The notes under the pieces are model-generated. The model saw only the letters and a list, made by a program, of their open reading frames with translations, was not told the DNA's origin and did no database searches. 64,000 bases of DNA from Metallyticus violacea (Eukaryota; Arthropoda; Insecta; Mantodea; Metallyticidae). This document shows, piece by piece, positions 10,350 to 21,977 of this stretch (its first letter is position 1; each line of letters begins with the position of its first letter). The stretch is from assembly GCA_030762175.1 (NCBI GenBank), contig CM060831.1:68407001-68471000 (forward strand), in the 5' to 3' direction. Made by a program: the position numbers and the translations under genes.

Positions 10350-11489
10350 TTACCTGGGTCTCTCCATCTGTTTCACAACCTGTCATTGAGACCTTTTAGT
10401 CTTATGGATAATCAAGGCTTGTCCAACATTCATTGTTTTCCTGCTAAATTTTCTGACTTGTCCATTCTTTTTTATTAAAATGGTTCTTCTTCTTCTTCTT
10501 CTTCTTCTTCTTCTTCTTCTACTACTACTCTTCCTCCTCCTCCTCCACGGTTTGGGCTCCACTCCGTTCATACTCTAAATTGCCGAGATCATGTCATCAT
10601 GAACATTCTTGGATTTCTTCTTCTATCTGATTTATGATGAAAAGCTGCTTTGGGGATTCTATTATCTGCCATTCTATTCAAGGGCTCTTTCCACTTTTCT
10701 CTGCAGTTTTCAATTATTATATTTTTAACTTTAATTTTGAGTGCTTTTCAAATGTTTGTATTTCTATTCCCACTTTTCTTTGTATAGCCTGCTTTCGGTC
10801 TAAGGACTTTTATTTTGGATACTTGAATATTTTTGCAGAGTTGCTTAGTTAGATTCGTAAGGAACTGTTGGAATAGCCATAGTTTTATACAATTTGATTA
10901 CAAGGTCCGGTTTTACTTTGTATTTCAATTTTTTTTATTATTTCTGTTGTTCAATAAAAGCTGTAAATTTTATTATTTACTTAAATGATTCCATGTTATT
11001 TTACATCTGAGAAAGTTAAATTCTGATACTTGTTCTAAGATTTTATTTTCTAAAACTTTTTGAACACACTGTATATGTACCTTTAAAAGCCATTAATTTT
11101 GATTTTTCTACTGACACGCGCATATTAAATTATTTTGCTACTACATTCAAAATGTCATGTTTGCAACTTCATGTGGTACTTTATTTATATATAATATGTA
11201 TTTCTTTCTATTTTTGTCCAAAATAAAACAAATTGTCAACAATTTTAAAACTTTCGTGTCATCAACCTCAGCTTTACTCTTATTCTGGTCTGTCGAGGTT
11301 CTGTTTTGTTTTGTTTTGTTTTGTTTGTTTGTTTGTTTTTTTGGCTATCGTAAGAAGTGATACTTTTAGTAAATTCAAAAAATCTAGTAGTATTCTTTTT
11401 GTTTTGTTTTAAAGTTTTTGTGGTAGTTTCAAGCGTCTTCAGTTTTTCACTCTGATATGTTATCTTCTATAGTAGATCCCGAATCTTAA
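10350..11489. other. Non-coding stretch with microsatellites
   Basis: Contains a (TTC)n(CTA)n compound microsatellite at 10484-10546 and a (TTTTG)n run at about 11303-11340. No gene recognised. Confidence 0.6.
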
Positions 11490-12032
11490 AAAAAAACATA
11501 TTGGTGCGACCCCTGGTGATGCCTCACTTCGACTACCGCCGTTTTAAGCTAACAGACTTAAACTCTAACCTAATGCAAAAACAAAAGCTTGCTCATAATA
11601 TCTGTGATGTGCGTTTGTCCGATCATATAATACCCTGTCTCGATATGCTGTCTTGGTTCCGCTTGAAAGACCGAAGAAATTTCCATTGTCTCACACTACT
11701 TTACAAAATTATCCCTTCTCCATGTTATCTATTCTTCTCGTTTTCAAAATCTATTTCCTCTCATAACCTTAACATATGCCGTGAAATCCGGCACGTACTA
11801 TTATTGCATTGCACCGGACATCACTTTACTCATCATCTTTCACCATAACCACAGCCCATCTCTGGACTGCATTGCCACGGCAGGTCAGAGACTGCCAAAC
11901 TTTTAGGGGCATTTCATAAGAACTTGTTTAATATTATTAGAAATAATGGATTACTTGACTTTAATGTGTTTTATCCTGCTTTAGAACTATTTATTCTATT
12001 ATTCTTATTCTTATTGTTACTACACTCATACA
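11490..12032 (+). pseudogene. LINE ORF2 C-terminal fragment (5' part of split 3' end)
   Basis: The plus strand reads LVMPHFDYRRFKLTDLNSNL then KLAHNICDVRLSDHIIPCLD and LSWFRLKDRRNFHCLTLLYK. This is the conserved region just after the reverse transcriptase domain in CR1/Jockey-type non-LTR retrotransposons (LPHFDY, LTDLN, LSWL.LK.RR, LLYK). The RT catalytic domain is absent, so the copy is 5'-truncated. After the stop the 3' untranslated part runs to about 12030, where an IS630-like transposon interrupts it; the rest resumes at 12721. Clade assignment is from memory and needs a search. Confidence 0.8.
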
Positions 12033-12720
12033 CAGAGGGTGCCAAAAATGTATACACACTTCAAGCAAAGAAAAAACTGTGTTAACATAACAAAACTAAA
12101 TTCACACAAACAGAAAATGATGGGCACTAATTATCTTAGATTTTTACAGTTACAACAGTTGCTCAAAATGCCCACCATCGGCCTCGATACATTTCTGAGT
12201 ACGTTGAACTACTAATTGAGTAACGTTTGCGAAAGTGTCCTCAGCGATTGCAGCACATGGAGTTTCAATTTCTCCCCGAAGTACTGCTAGTGTAGCTGAT
12301 TTTCTACGGTATACAACACCCTTAAGAGTTCCCCATAGGTAGAAGTCCAACGGAGTTATATCCGGAGAACGCGGTGGAAACTAAATCGGACCTTTTCGTA
12401 CTATCCAGTGCCTTGGAAGATTGTCATCAAGGTACGCACGTACATCTCGGTGGTAATGTGATGGTGCACCATCCTGTTGGAAAGAAAATTTCTCATTTCC
12501 ATATAGTTTATGAATGGCGGTAAGATGGATGTCCGTATCATTACTTCATTTGTTCACTGTTGATTTATCTGTCACGTAGCAACGCTATCATAATGTATGT
12601 GAGTTATATTTGTTTACAAAACATCATACTACACACTACTGTTGTTTTTCGGTCCAGCTTTGAAATATATTAAATAAATATCTACTGTGAAAGAGTATAT
12701 ACATTTTTAGCAATCACCTT
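12033..12720 (-). mobile_element. IS630/Tc1-like DNA transposon, internally deleted (copy 2)
   Basis: The left end AGAGGGTGCCAAAAATGTAT matches copies 1 and 3; the right end, read inward on the minus strand, has GCTAAAAATGTATATACTC. The minus strand encodes the second catalytic motif FQQDGAPSHYHRDVRAYLDD, then PRSPDITPLDFYLWGTLKGV, with the third catalytic Asp in the PLD motif, and continues to IEADGGHFEQLL and stop. The N-terminal helix-turn-helix half is gone: sequence before the QQDGAP block joins directly to the right terminal region shared with copy 1. It lies inside the 3' end of a LINE. Confidence 0.87.
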
Positions 12721-13078
12721 ATTGTATTGTTAGGGTTTTTAATTTTTATGTTTTGCTCTTATATTTATTTCCATTTTTAAGATTTACATAGGTTGATATG
12801 TGTACAAATGTTATTTTTAGTGCTTGTATTATTATTGTTCGTTATTTTTCTTCTTCTTAAGTTAATATTTTTCATTATTCATTAATCATATTTATGTTTT
12901 AGCAAGCAATTATTTACGTCACGTTTTACTTTGGTTTATATGTGTAGGAGTATTGTCCACGTTACTATCAATGTTATGATTGTAATATTGTCACTAAAAC
13001 TTGGTGTAATTATTATTAGATTGGTAAGCAGGGTGATAGGTCTAATGGCTTTAGCTCTGCTAGAGTAAATAAACAATA
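12721..13078 (+). repeat. LINE 3' untranslated end (second half of split LINE)
   Basis: After the IS630-like insert the LINE 3' region resumes and ends with GGCTTTAGCTCTGCTAGAGT followed by AAATAAACAATAATA. That GGCTTTAGCTCTGCTAGA plus (AAATA)n ending is typical of insect CR1/Jockey-like elements as I remember them. Together with 11490-12032 this makes a ~0.9 kb 5'-truncated LINE. Confidence 0.6.
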
Positions 13079-14221
13079 ATACATAGATCCCTACCCTCCA
13101 TTTCTGATGAAGTATCTCTACATTCATGGCATACAGATAATTTTAGATCATTTGTGCACATAATGAACGGAAAGCAGTTCAGTATTATATTTTGAGGGGC
13201 GTGCAATTGTGTTTCTAGAGTCAGAATTTCTAAATTTACCATTACTTCTTGATTATGATGTTTTGAATAAGAGTTAAACCAAGTTACACTATATCAACTA
13301 CAGGGGAGTTTTATAGCAAGAGCTGAGATAGCCGGAGTTGGCAAACTCTTGTATGAAAGTCACGTGCGATACTAGCACAAAGACAGGATCAGAGAGGAAG
13401 AGATGCAAGGTCGGACAGAGGGGGCGTCCGCACGCGTGCCAGATGCTTGCAGGGCGACCTATCAGGTACCCACCGCACAACAGGGTGATGAATAACCACA
13501 TTCTTTTCCATATTTTGCAGCCCATTTCTTCTAACGGGGAACTTCCTTACGCGACTTAGTGCTTGGCAAGAAGTTTCTGTGCCAGTAGAAATGTAACATT
13601 CTACCAGTAATTAATATTTTTGGAATGAACAGTAATTTAGCTTATTAGAGAATTTAATAAATATATTCACTTGCTTTCTCACTGCATTATAGGACTTTTT
13701 CTAAATATGAGCTCTTTTATGCAAATGATGTTTTTTGAGCGCAGAATTTTCGTGACCAAATTGAAGAAAATCCTCGGGCATTATGTACTAAGGGAATTGT
13801 TTGGAACTCAATGGGACAAGCTGATATTTGTATTGGAGAAGGATTCTTTCATTTCTAACGCAAATGGAAGAACCTATATCATCAATTGACTCCGAAAATA
13901 AGAATATAGCAATTTATAAATATAACGTATTTTTCTCGTTTACGTATACAGAACTAATTTCAGATTTCTAGTTTTGTTTCAGTGTTTTTATAATACATTT
14001 TCTTATATAGTTTACCACATTTTCCCATGTAAATTTTTTTAACACAAAAGCATTGGCACAGGACAATAGGATTCTCTTCGAGTACAGGTATACAAGGTGG
14101 GCGAAAGTTCGCTTTCCTCAGTATTCGATCTTAAGTTTCATATTTGTCACATGTACTAATGTTATAACTGGAAGAAACAAACAGGTCTGTGTAAGTGGTA
14201 GATTTGACAACCACAAGTGTC
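13079..14221. other. Non-coding stretch, no gene recognised
   Basis: AT-rich except for about 13340-13500, a GC-richer patch open on both strands with no domain seen. Confidence 0.45.
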
Positions 14222-14507
14222 GGTCCTGGTGGTGTAGTGGTTACCGTACTTGCCTTCTAAACCCAAAATCGCGGGTTCAAATCCGCCAGGACCCATGGAT
14301 TTTTTCGGGGGTAAAAATCCTAGGTATGACTTCCTTCAGAAGGGAAGTAAAGCCATGGGTCCCATGTCGTACATTTACGGCACGATAAAGAACCTCAAGC
14401 CTGAAAGAGAAGCCTCTGAGCAAAATTTGTCGGCCGTTTCACGCCCTGAATTGAATGGGACGCTGATGACCTGAGCTGTTAAAGAGTGTCCGTAAATAAA
14501 CCAAATC
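14222..14507 (+). repeat. SINE-A copy, full length
   Basis: Complete head (GGTCCTGGTGGTGTAGTGGT; B-box variant GGGTTCAAATCC), body with ACATTTACGGCACGATAAAG, and 3' end GTCCGTAAATAAACC. A TSD is not obvious. The open frames across it (14053-14474) are repeat artefacts. Confidence 0.93.
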
Positions 14508-15380
14508 ACAGTCATATGTGCCGAATGAAACATGGCCTCTATTTGTAAATTGATTCTAAGGAACTATTGAGGAAAACAGCTTTTCGCCCACCTTCTACTG
14601 AGGCAATCCGTCTCTAGATGTACTATACCTGCATTCTGTCCTTTTTTTATTCTTTTTGCATCGTGAACAGAGCTGTAACAAAATCTGTCTTGGACTGTAT
14701 ATCCAGCTATTTAACCTGCGCACTACACTTCTGCAACATGCTTAACAGTGTTCACAATAATCATGATTGTTATAAGCTAAGTTAATTAAACTCTTCGGTT
14801 CGTTTGGACTACAAAAAAGCCGATGGAAAAATGTCATACATGAAATCTTCTTATTATCAAATGCTGCACACAATTCGGTACTTTTTTTTTAATTTATCAA
14901 CAAATATTTCTAAGCAAACTTGTTTTCTTTTATCATTATCAGAGAAAGTCCTTGTGAAAGCAGAAATGTTAGCATATATCCAAAATCCGTTTGAGTTTCT
15001 TACTCTAGAAGAAACTGAAAGGTAGAACGCACTGTATAAGCAAATATCTGTTTTAAGATACACTCTTCTTAAATTGTCGGTCTTTTTAAAAAGTTAATGC
15101 GTGACTGATACCGCTATGTCTTTTCTACTCAATACACATTTCTGAGTAGATAACAGAAATTGAAGGAACGAATGAATACAAAATGGTAAGTGACTGTACC
15201 TACTCGGCATTAAAATACGGGTTGAACGATCCTTCAGGCAACCGGTTTCACGGCGTGCGGCCGACTGGCGAGGGTGGCTGCTGTGTCGGCGGTGCGGGTG
15301 ACACGAAGTCCGCAGTAAATATAGTACAGTTTGTCGCGTAAGTTATTTTTAACATAAACACTTTGAAAGAAAAGTAAACT
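14508..15380. other. Non-coding stretch, no gene recognised
   Basis: AT-rich. A 73-codon frame near 14804-15025 begins without ATG and shows no family. Confidence 0.45.
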
Positions 15381-15387
15381 ACTTACG

Positions 15388-15730
15388 TATATTAAGCAAG
15401 GAGATGCTGGAACTGCCTTCCTTCGTTTTTCAAGCCTTTCTGACATCTGTTTAGGAAATAACTCGTTACACTCTGCATTTCCCTCTAAAAAATGGCAGCA
15501 ATTTCTTGACGAATGTTAGTTTTAAGTTCATCTAAAGTGTGTGGCTTTGTTTTGTACACTTTCTCTTTTAATGTCGCCCAGAAATAATAATAGCAGTCGT
15601 TTAAATCGGAGGAGTCACGAAATTCCTCTTGAAATAATCTCCTTATAGCACGCGCTGATTCTGTACGCACGTATGAATAATATATGAATATTGTTTGGGA
15701 AATAGAATACTTGTATTGCCCCATTTTCAA
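15388..15730 (-). pseudogene. IS630-superfamily transposase C-terminal remnant
   Basis: On the minus strand the frame contains SSDLNDCYYYFWATLKEKVY, KTKPHTLDELKTNIRQEIAA, then MQSVTSYFLNRCQKGLKNEG and QFQHLLA before a stop near 15388. This matches the region after the third catalytic residue in DUF4817/IS630-like insect transposases (SPDL.PLDF.LWG.LK..VY, followed by a C-terminal RC..CL...G.QF.HLL). The third Asp is likely lost: the PLD motif appears as DLNDC. A break near 15485 separates the two parts. It is a different family from the 12033 element. Terminal repeats were not found. Confidence 0.65.
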
Positions 15731-15939
15731 TTAATACTTTTTCATTCTATACACTGCAATGCGTCGCCTAACAAACACGTGCTAATTGCGCAAGATTTCA
15801 ACTGATACTGAAGCTTCGCGCAGCCGAGGGGACACATACTCCCGTCCTCCGCCGACATAGCGACATAGCGCTGCTGCGGTTGCGTCAGACATTGCTCGCC
15901 CAGTGGAGGAGGAGGCAAATGGGAGAAATAAAAGAGATC

Positions 15940-16700
15940 AGTATGGCAAAAGAAATAGCAGCAATGACAGCTATAAATGGAACAAAATACCAGATTTTGA
16001 GGTGATATGGTTGCACAGGGTGTGTGGTATAGTAATAGAGACACGGATATTATATGGCGTTGAATTATGGGATCTCATTGATGGATGGAAAAGTTTGTGC
16101 TCGGTACATAGAAGGTTCTAGGACTGCCAGTTGCAGTAGTTAAAGAAAGATTAATTACGCAAAGGGCTTTGAAGTACTGAAATAGGATTCTGAATTTAAA
16201 TAACCAGAATTTATTAAAAAAATGTCTAAACTATTAAGAAATGAACTTACAAAACAAAAGTTGGACAAGAGATTTAGGATTCAATTTGGAAAATCTTTGG
16301 GAGAAGTATGGAGAAAGATAGAAATCAACACTAAAGGTTTCTGGTGAAGATATGGAGATATAAAAATTGTTTAGTGAACTAACAGAGAAGAGGTCACTGG
16401 AGTTCTATGTCCTAACTAGGAAAGATAAAGGTATATAGATGACACAAATAAAGAACAAAGAGAAGGGTTTGCGTGTTTAAGAACTGGGGTGTAGAGATTA
16501 AAAGTTTAAAGAAATGATACATGCAAGGCGAATGTACTTTATATAGGGGAATAGAAAATGTAGCACATATAGTCCTCGAATGAAAAGAAACCGAGATATG
16601 GAGAATGGAACGTTTAGGTAAAAAGAAAAAAAAATTTTTTAATTGCTCTAAAGCATATCTTTGAAAAAAAATATAGGAATATAGGTCAATGCTCATTTAA
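15940..16700 (+). pseudogene. LINE C-terminal remnant with zinc-knuckle relic
   Basis: The plus strand has ESVLLYGAE-like text (ETRILYGVELWD at about 16040), a charged middle with several stops, and near 16525 CTLYRGIENVAHIVLE followed by KETEIWR. The last part resembles the C-terminal CxxC..E...H.L..C..T...R motif of non-LTR retrotransposons; one cysteine reads Y and one reads as a stop. Frameshifts and stops occur throughout. The element clade cannot be fixed by eye. Confidence 0.6.
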
Positions 16701-16894
16701 AATAAAATAAAAAGAAAACAGGAAAAAAAAAAAAAAGAGAGAATGAAAATTAAATACGTATGTGCTTGTGTAGATATACAGAAAACTGATCAAATGTATA
16801 TAATTTCTGTATGTAGTAGTTTGTAATAAAGCTGAAAAAGTTGTCAAGGTCACTTTCAGTGGGCAGGCTAGTACTTTGTAATTACTTAGTACTT

Positions 16895-16931
16895 ACATTA
16901 TTATTATTATTATCATTATTATTATTATTAA
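16895..16931. repeat. (ATT)n microsatellite
   Basis: About 12 imperfect ATT units. Confidence 0.85.
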
Positions 16932-17144
16932 CATTTGGCCTTAAATAGTAGTTTTAAATGCACCCCTGTAAATCAGGAAGGTATTTTCAATTTGGTTTTT
17001 CAACTTACAAGTTCCAAATAAAAAGGAATTTATTATATAGATATTAATCTGATTAAAAGTATAACATTGTATATAATTCAACCATTGCCTTTCTGTGTTG
17101 ATGAGAATCTATTTAGTAGCATATTTTCTTAAAGTTTGACGTTA

Positions 17145-17225
17145 TTAAAAGTGATCCTGTATTTAAGATGGGAGATACTACCAAATATGAAAACTACAGA
17201 GAAATTTTAGTAGTTCGACTATTTT
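17145..17225 (+). pseudogene. LINE reverse transcriptase N-terminal motif fragment
   Basis: Reads DPVFKMGDTTKYENYREI, matching the conserved P.(F/Y)KKGD...C.NYRGI block at the start of non-LTR reverse transcriptase domains. The G of NYRGI is E and the SLL that follows is lost. Only ~25 codons remain. It lies downstream of, and is therefore not collinear with, the C-terminal remnant at 15940-16700, so it is a separate insertion. A SINE-A lies just after it. Confidence 0.6.
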
Positions 17226-17233
17226 AAATTATA

Positions 17234-17528
17234 TTTTTTTTGATTGATTTATTTATGGACGCTCTTTAACAGCTCAGGTCATCAGCGTTCCATTCAACTT
17301 AGTGCGTGAAACGGCCGACAAATTTTACTCAGAGGCCTCTCTTTCAGGCTTGAGGTTCTTTTTCCTGCCATAAATGTACGACATGGGACCCACGGCTTTA
17401 CTTCCCTTCCGAAGGAAGCCATACTTAGGATTTTTACGCCCGAAAAAATCCATCGGTACTGGCCGGGTTCGAACCCGCGATCTTGGGTTTAGGAGGCAAG
17501 TATGGTAACCACTACATCGCCAGGACCG
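17234..17528 (-). repeat. SINE-A copy with TSD
   Basis: Full length on the minus strand. The flanks repeat AAATTATA at 17226-17233 and 17529-17536. Head and body are well preserved. Confidence 0.92.
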
Positions 17529-17536
17529 AAATTATA

Positions 17537-19312
17537 ATTGAAATATACTGAATAAACGGTTAATCTTATATTTTGAAACTCACTTCTTATTTACTAAACC
17601 ACAGTACGGTTTTAAACCTAGATTGTCAACTTTAAATAAAGTCTAGCACCTAATTGCGTCAGTAACGTCTTGTTTTGAAAGTTAAGACAATACCTTCACA
17701 ATACCGTAGTCTGTCTAAAGTGTTTGATTGTGTATTTCTCACACAATAATTTGTTCTCAACTGCATAGGAGCAAAGGACTGGAATTAATCAGATCTTGTC
17801 AAATTGTTCTTCAGTCACTTTTTGTTCCTTTGAGTCATTAATTTATACATAACGTTTCGGTTTTTACGAAGGTAAATTTAAATATATTTAATACCCAGCA
17901 TCAGTTTCATATTTACTCCACTAGGTAAAATAATTTCTTAATTACTCCTAACGTAAGATTTTCAAAGAGTAAACAGTGGTTTAGCATTATTTCTGTGAAT
18001 ATGTTTAATAGACTTCCACGAGAACCCCATTTCGTGAACTTAAATTGATTTTAATCAGTTTTAAAAACTGGCTTATTTCCATCTCATACTGTAACAACAG
18101 GAACAGGAACAACAACAATAATAATAATAATGCGATTTTAGCAAGAACTGTTAATATATCACTTTAACTAGCTATTATTGTTATTTTTTATATATTATTT
18201 ATTACTTGGTTTTAAGTTTAACCGTTAAAATTGTTATTTTATTGACCAACAATAATTGTTTGGCTAATTGCATTTTGTGACTCAGCAATATTTTTGAAAT
18301 TATTAAGTTGTTGGATATTACAATTGAAGTATACTATAATTAAATACATAAAATTATATAACATACACATTACAGAATTTTTCAAATAATTTTATAAGAA
18401 CCCATTTTTTGAAATCTACGTTTCTTTTGCAAACATCTTTATGTGCTATTTTTATTTGTACGTGGTTGTGGCAAGGTTTTCATTAATGTTACTATAATTC
18501 TTTCATTGAAATTAATTATAACATTGAGGTAACGCCCTTTATCATCATTGCAAATGTAACCTTTAAGATGTCATCCTCAAAAACTTAACTTCCTTTGAGT
18601 GTGATTAAGAGATTACCTTTTTTGTTGGATTCAGCATTCAGATCTATACAAGAACAAAAAGTTTACATACATATATATGTAAATATATATCTTCTTAGGC
18701 ATGCTTCTTCTGCCTTTTCATTTGCAAAAGGAAATGTACCATGCTAGCGAGGTCTTCTCGTAGTAATTTAAACCAATGTTACATTTTACTTCTTTTCTCT
18801 TTTCTTGTGAGAAAGTGTGTTCGACCACAACCCGGCAAACTCTAACACGTTAGGCGACGCAGTGTGGCGGTTGCTTTGTATCCACCATTATGCCCACTTA
18901 TTCCTCATTGAGAGGTATTATTCAACAGTAACTAGAATAAACATAACCCGTATGTTTTGTGGTTTAGGACAGATGCGCATCATAACACTTTGTAACAAGT
19001 AACACGTTCACAGTTCCGTCATGGTCAAAACAAAGACTGTCCTTGGACTTCTGGGTTGTTTAGTATACAGATGTCCTCATTACCGTTTTGGCTGGTGTTA
19101 GCAGCTTTTTGGTTTATTTAGTCACTTAACTGAAATTTACAAGGAATGGGTTGATCCTAACGAGGAATAAATAACATTCATGAACCCAAAAACAAGGAAC
19201 TCCTGAAGGCATCAGAAATTCTCTCTTTGAGGTGAAGAAGGGCCCATGTGTTTTCTTAAAATTGTTATACTATTTTGGTGGACAACTACAAATACCCTGA
19301 AGATAAGAGGAT
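17537..19312. other. Non-coding stretch, no gene recognised
   Basis: AT-rich, with short runs of AAC/AAT units near 18100. Nothing else identified. Confidence 0.5.
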
Positions 19313-20537
19313 AGGTTCATAAGTTTACGGACTAACCCTTTTCTAGTTATGATAAAGCAAAAACTATGTTTCACTTTTCAATATAGTTACTCTTTATTCC
19401 AATACACTTCTCACGCCTTTGAATTAACATTTCAACCCCTCCCCCCCCCGCAAAATATTCAGAAGCCTTGTCTGCAAAATGGGCATAAATAGCATCCATC
19501 ACTTCTTCGTCACACTTAAGTTTCCTTCCTCGAACGTCCTTCTTGAGCTCTAAGAAGAGGAAATAGTCACTGGGGACTAGATCTGGGCCGTAGAGTGGAT
19601 TCATAACTTCCTTTGCAACAAGAGCTGTGTACACAGGCGCGTTGTGGTGGAGAAGGCGCACACCACCACTCAGCTTTCCTCGCCTTTTCTCTTTGATGGA
19701 AGCACGTAGTCTGTACAGTAGGCCAGCATAGTACTTCCCATTTACTGTGGTGTTTCTCTCCTTGAAGTCAATGAAAAGGTACCTTCACAGTCCTAAAAGA
19801 TTGTGGCCATGATCTTCTTGGTTTACTGAGTGACCTTGGCCTATAGAGACGGTGCTTCGCCAGGTTCACGCCACACCAGGATAAGGTATCATAGTAAAGG
19901 ACCATAGTTTCATTTCCCGTAACACCTCTCTCGTTGCTATGGCAGAGTTCCAAAAATGCCTGGCAACAGACGACTCGTTGCTGCTTTTGGACTGAGGAAA
20001 GAAGTCTAGGTACTCATCTTGCACCAACCTTATTCGTGCTTAAATGTTCATAAATAATTCGAAGGATTGTTGTTTTAGAAAGGCTCAACTTTGCTGCTAT
20101 TTCTGTAACGTTGAGCCGCAGGTCTTTCATAATTTCTGGTTCCACAAGAGCGATGTGTTCAGGAATGAGCACCTCCATGGGCCGACCTGCACACTCTTCG
20201 TATTCAATGCTTTCACGGCCCATTCGTAAAAGTTCGGCTGATTCTTTTACGGTAGAATATGAGGGGGACCTTTCCCCATATACACCGTCCAATCGCTGCT
20301 TAATTTAATTTGGAGTAAGGCCTTGTTTTGTGAAGAACTTAATAACAGCTCGAAACTCCATTTTGAATTTGTCACAATCTTCTGCACATAGCCTTCTTTA
20401 TCTAACTTTATCTGAACAACTAAACATAGCGGAACGGAAGTTACAGCCGCAATTATTTTATAGATAAAGTATGATACCAGATAAGGGTTTTGTGAAGGCA
20501 ATACTCCTTATCGACGAGGCCGGATACTTATGGACAC
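19313..20537 (-). mobile_element. Mariner element, near full length, inactive
   Basis: About 1.22 kb bounded by imperfect inverted repeats: GGTTCATAAGTTTACGGAC at 19314 and, read inward from the right, GTCCATAAGTATCCGG. The size matches a complete mariner (about 1.3 kb). It carries one minus-strand transposase pseudogene, described separately. A C-run at 19438-19449 lies in the coding part. Confidence 0.82.
19371..20361 (-). pseudogene. Mariner transposase pseudogene
   Basis: Starts with MEFRAVIKFFTKQGLTPN, followed by an in-frame TAA, then a well-preserved N-terminal DNA-binding region (KESAELLRMGRESIEYEECA, GRPMEVLIPEHI, VTEIAAKLSLSKTTILRII). Another stop follows KVGAR. The first catalytic motif, normally TGDE, reads VTGNETMVLYYD, so Asp has become Asn. 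The second, normally HHDNAP.H, reads LLHHNAPVYT, missing the Asp, and the next ~12 residues are deleted. The third, PSDYFLF, is intact. The C-terminus ends SNYIEK and stop. About 330 codons remain against the usual ~345. Frameshifts separate the segments. Clearly dead. Confidence 0.85.
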
Positions 20538-21380
20538 GGACTTCAAAATGCAACAAATGCGCTGGTATTCCACTCGTAGATTCTCAGAAAGCAAATGCAG
20601 TATATTCTCGATTGTTCCAATTAATGCATATAATGATAATTACAGTTACTGTCAGTTCATATGATTGACAATTATGTTCGCACTTTGGCAGTAGAAGGCA
20701 GTTGAATCACTTCGAGTACCAGTTGGCGCACTGCATTAGCTTGGGTAGTGTGAAGTAATTGACAGAGCGAATGACAGGGAAAATTACATAACTCAAACGA
20801 TATCTGCTTACACCCATTTTACCCCTCATAATTTCTACCTGGAATTAGGGTTGCCACAATGAAAGTCAATATTTTATGATTAATTTTGTGTGCTATGACA
20901 CAAATTCTAAGCCATGTTATCGTATAAAGCTCTCTAAAATCGACAACTGTTTCAGAAACCATATCTTTATTGTCAATATATAAAGGTTAAACTTCCTAAA
21001 TTAATTATAATGTTTGCAAATCTCGCGATCTAATGTATAAATTGCATTAGTCCGAATAAGTAATAGGGATATCAAACCTTAGCACCATTATATGTAGACA
21101 AGCTGTTAAATGGGCAAGAATCAGGGCAAAGAACCCAGTACATAGGCTGTGGATGGTTCTTGTAAGGTTTGACAGAGAAATGCAAGTGTTAAATATAATA
21201 TGTAACATGATAATACCGATTAGCAATAATAGGATACGTAATCATTTAATGGAATATTACTAAACTTCAACATTAATAATTTGCGTATGGATAAAATATT
21301 TATTTCAAAATATGAACTTGAGTATTATATTCTTAATTTAGGTTACAAATAAATGAATAATTAATTTAATTTTACATATA
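20538..21380. other. Non-coding stretch, no gene recognised
   Basis: No feature recognised. Confidence 0.45.
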
Positions 21381-21977
21381 CGAGGGCAATTCGGAGAGTA
21401 AGTTATGTTTATTGTTTTAAGGAACGCTACTTTATTTTTGGAACTTTTATTACACATAAGTGGAAAAGCACAACCTTCAATTATTTTTCAACACAATTTC
21501 CATTTACATTCAGACATTTGTCGTACCGCTTCACGAACTTTGAAATTTTCTCTGCGTAGAACTCTGCCGCCTTTGATTGTAGCCACAAGTTCGTCGTACA
21601 CAACATACGGTCTCCGACCTCGTCCTTCATCATAAATTTTAGTCCATCCATCTTGGAATTGACGACATCGAGTCGAACTATACTCTCACTCATAATGTTC
21701 CCGTACACTGCAGTAACTCACGATAAATTGCAGCTGCCTTTTGTTTCTTTGCCCACAGAAAACATATCACTGTAGATACCTCACACTTGGCAAGAGCTTC
21801 TTTTGCTTCTCACCTTTTACAAGCCTGTCTTGGTGAAAGAAAAGTCGAATGCAACCTGACACTGGCCCTACCAGGATCGTACTGAACCAAGCTACACGGT
21901 GAATCAGGAATAACGCTATTATCGTCTCTCCTGCTCGTGAATGATGAGTCCAAAACTTACTTTCCAAATTGCCCTCG
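21381..21977 (-). mobile_element. Internally deleted mariner-like element
   Basis: The ends are strong inverted repeats: CGAGGGCAATTCGGAGAGTA at the left, and on the opposite strand CGAGGGCAATTTGGAAAGTA at the right, with two mismatches. Length ~600 bp, about half a full mariner. The minus strand at 21481-21600 encodes the transposase C-terminus (SKAAEFYAEKISKFVKRYDK, then CLNVNGNCVEK and stop). The catalytic core is missing and the middle shows no clear transposase. The good repeat ends suggest it is younger than the 19.3 kb element. Confidence 0.85.

Noticed and set aside
10383..10571. Arginine-rich protein
   Set aside because: Antisense translation of the CTT microsatellite.
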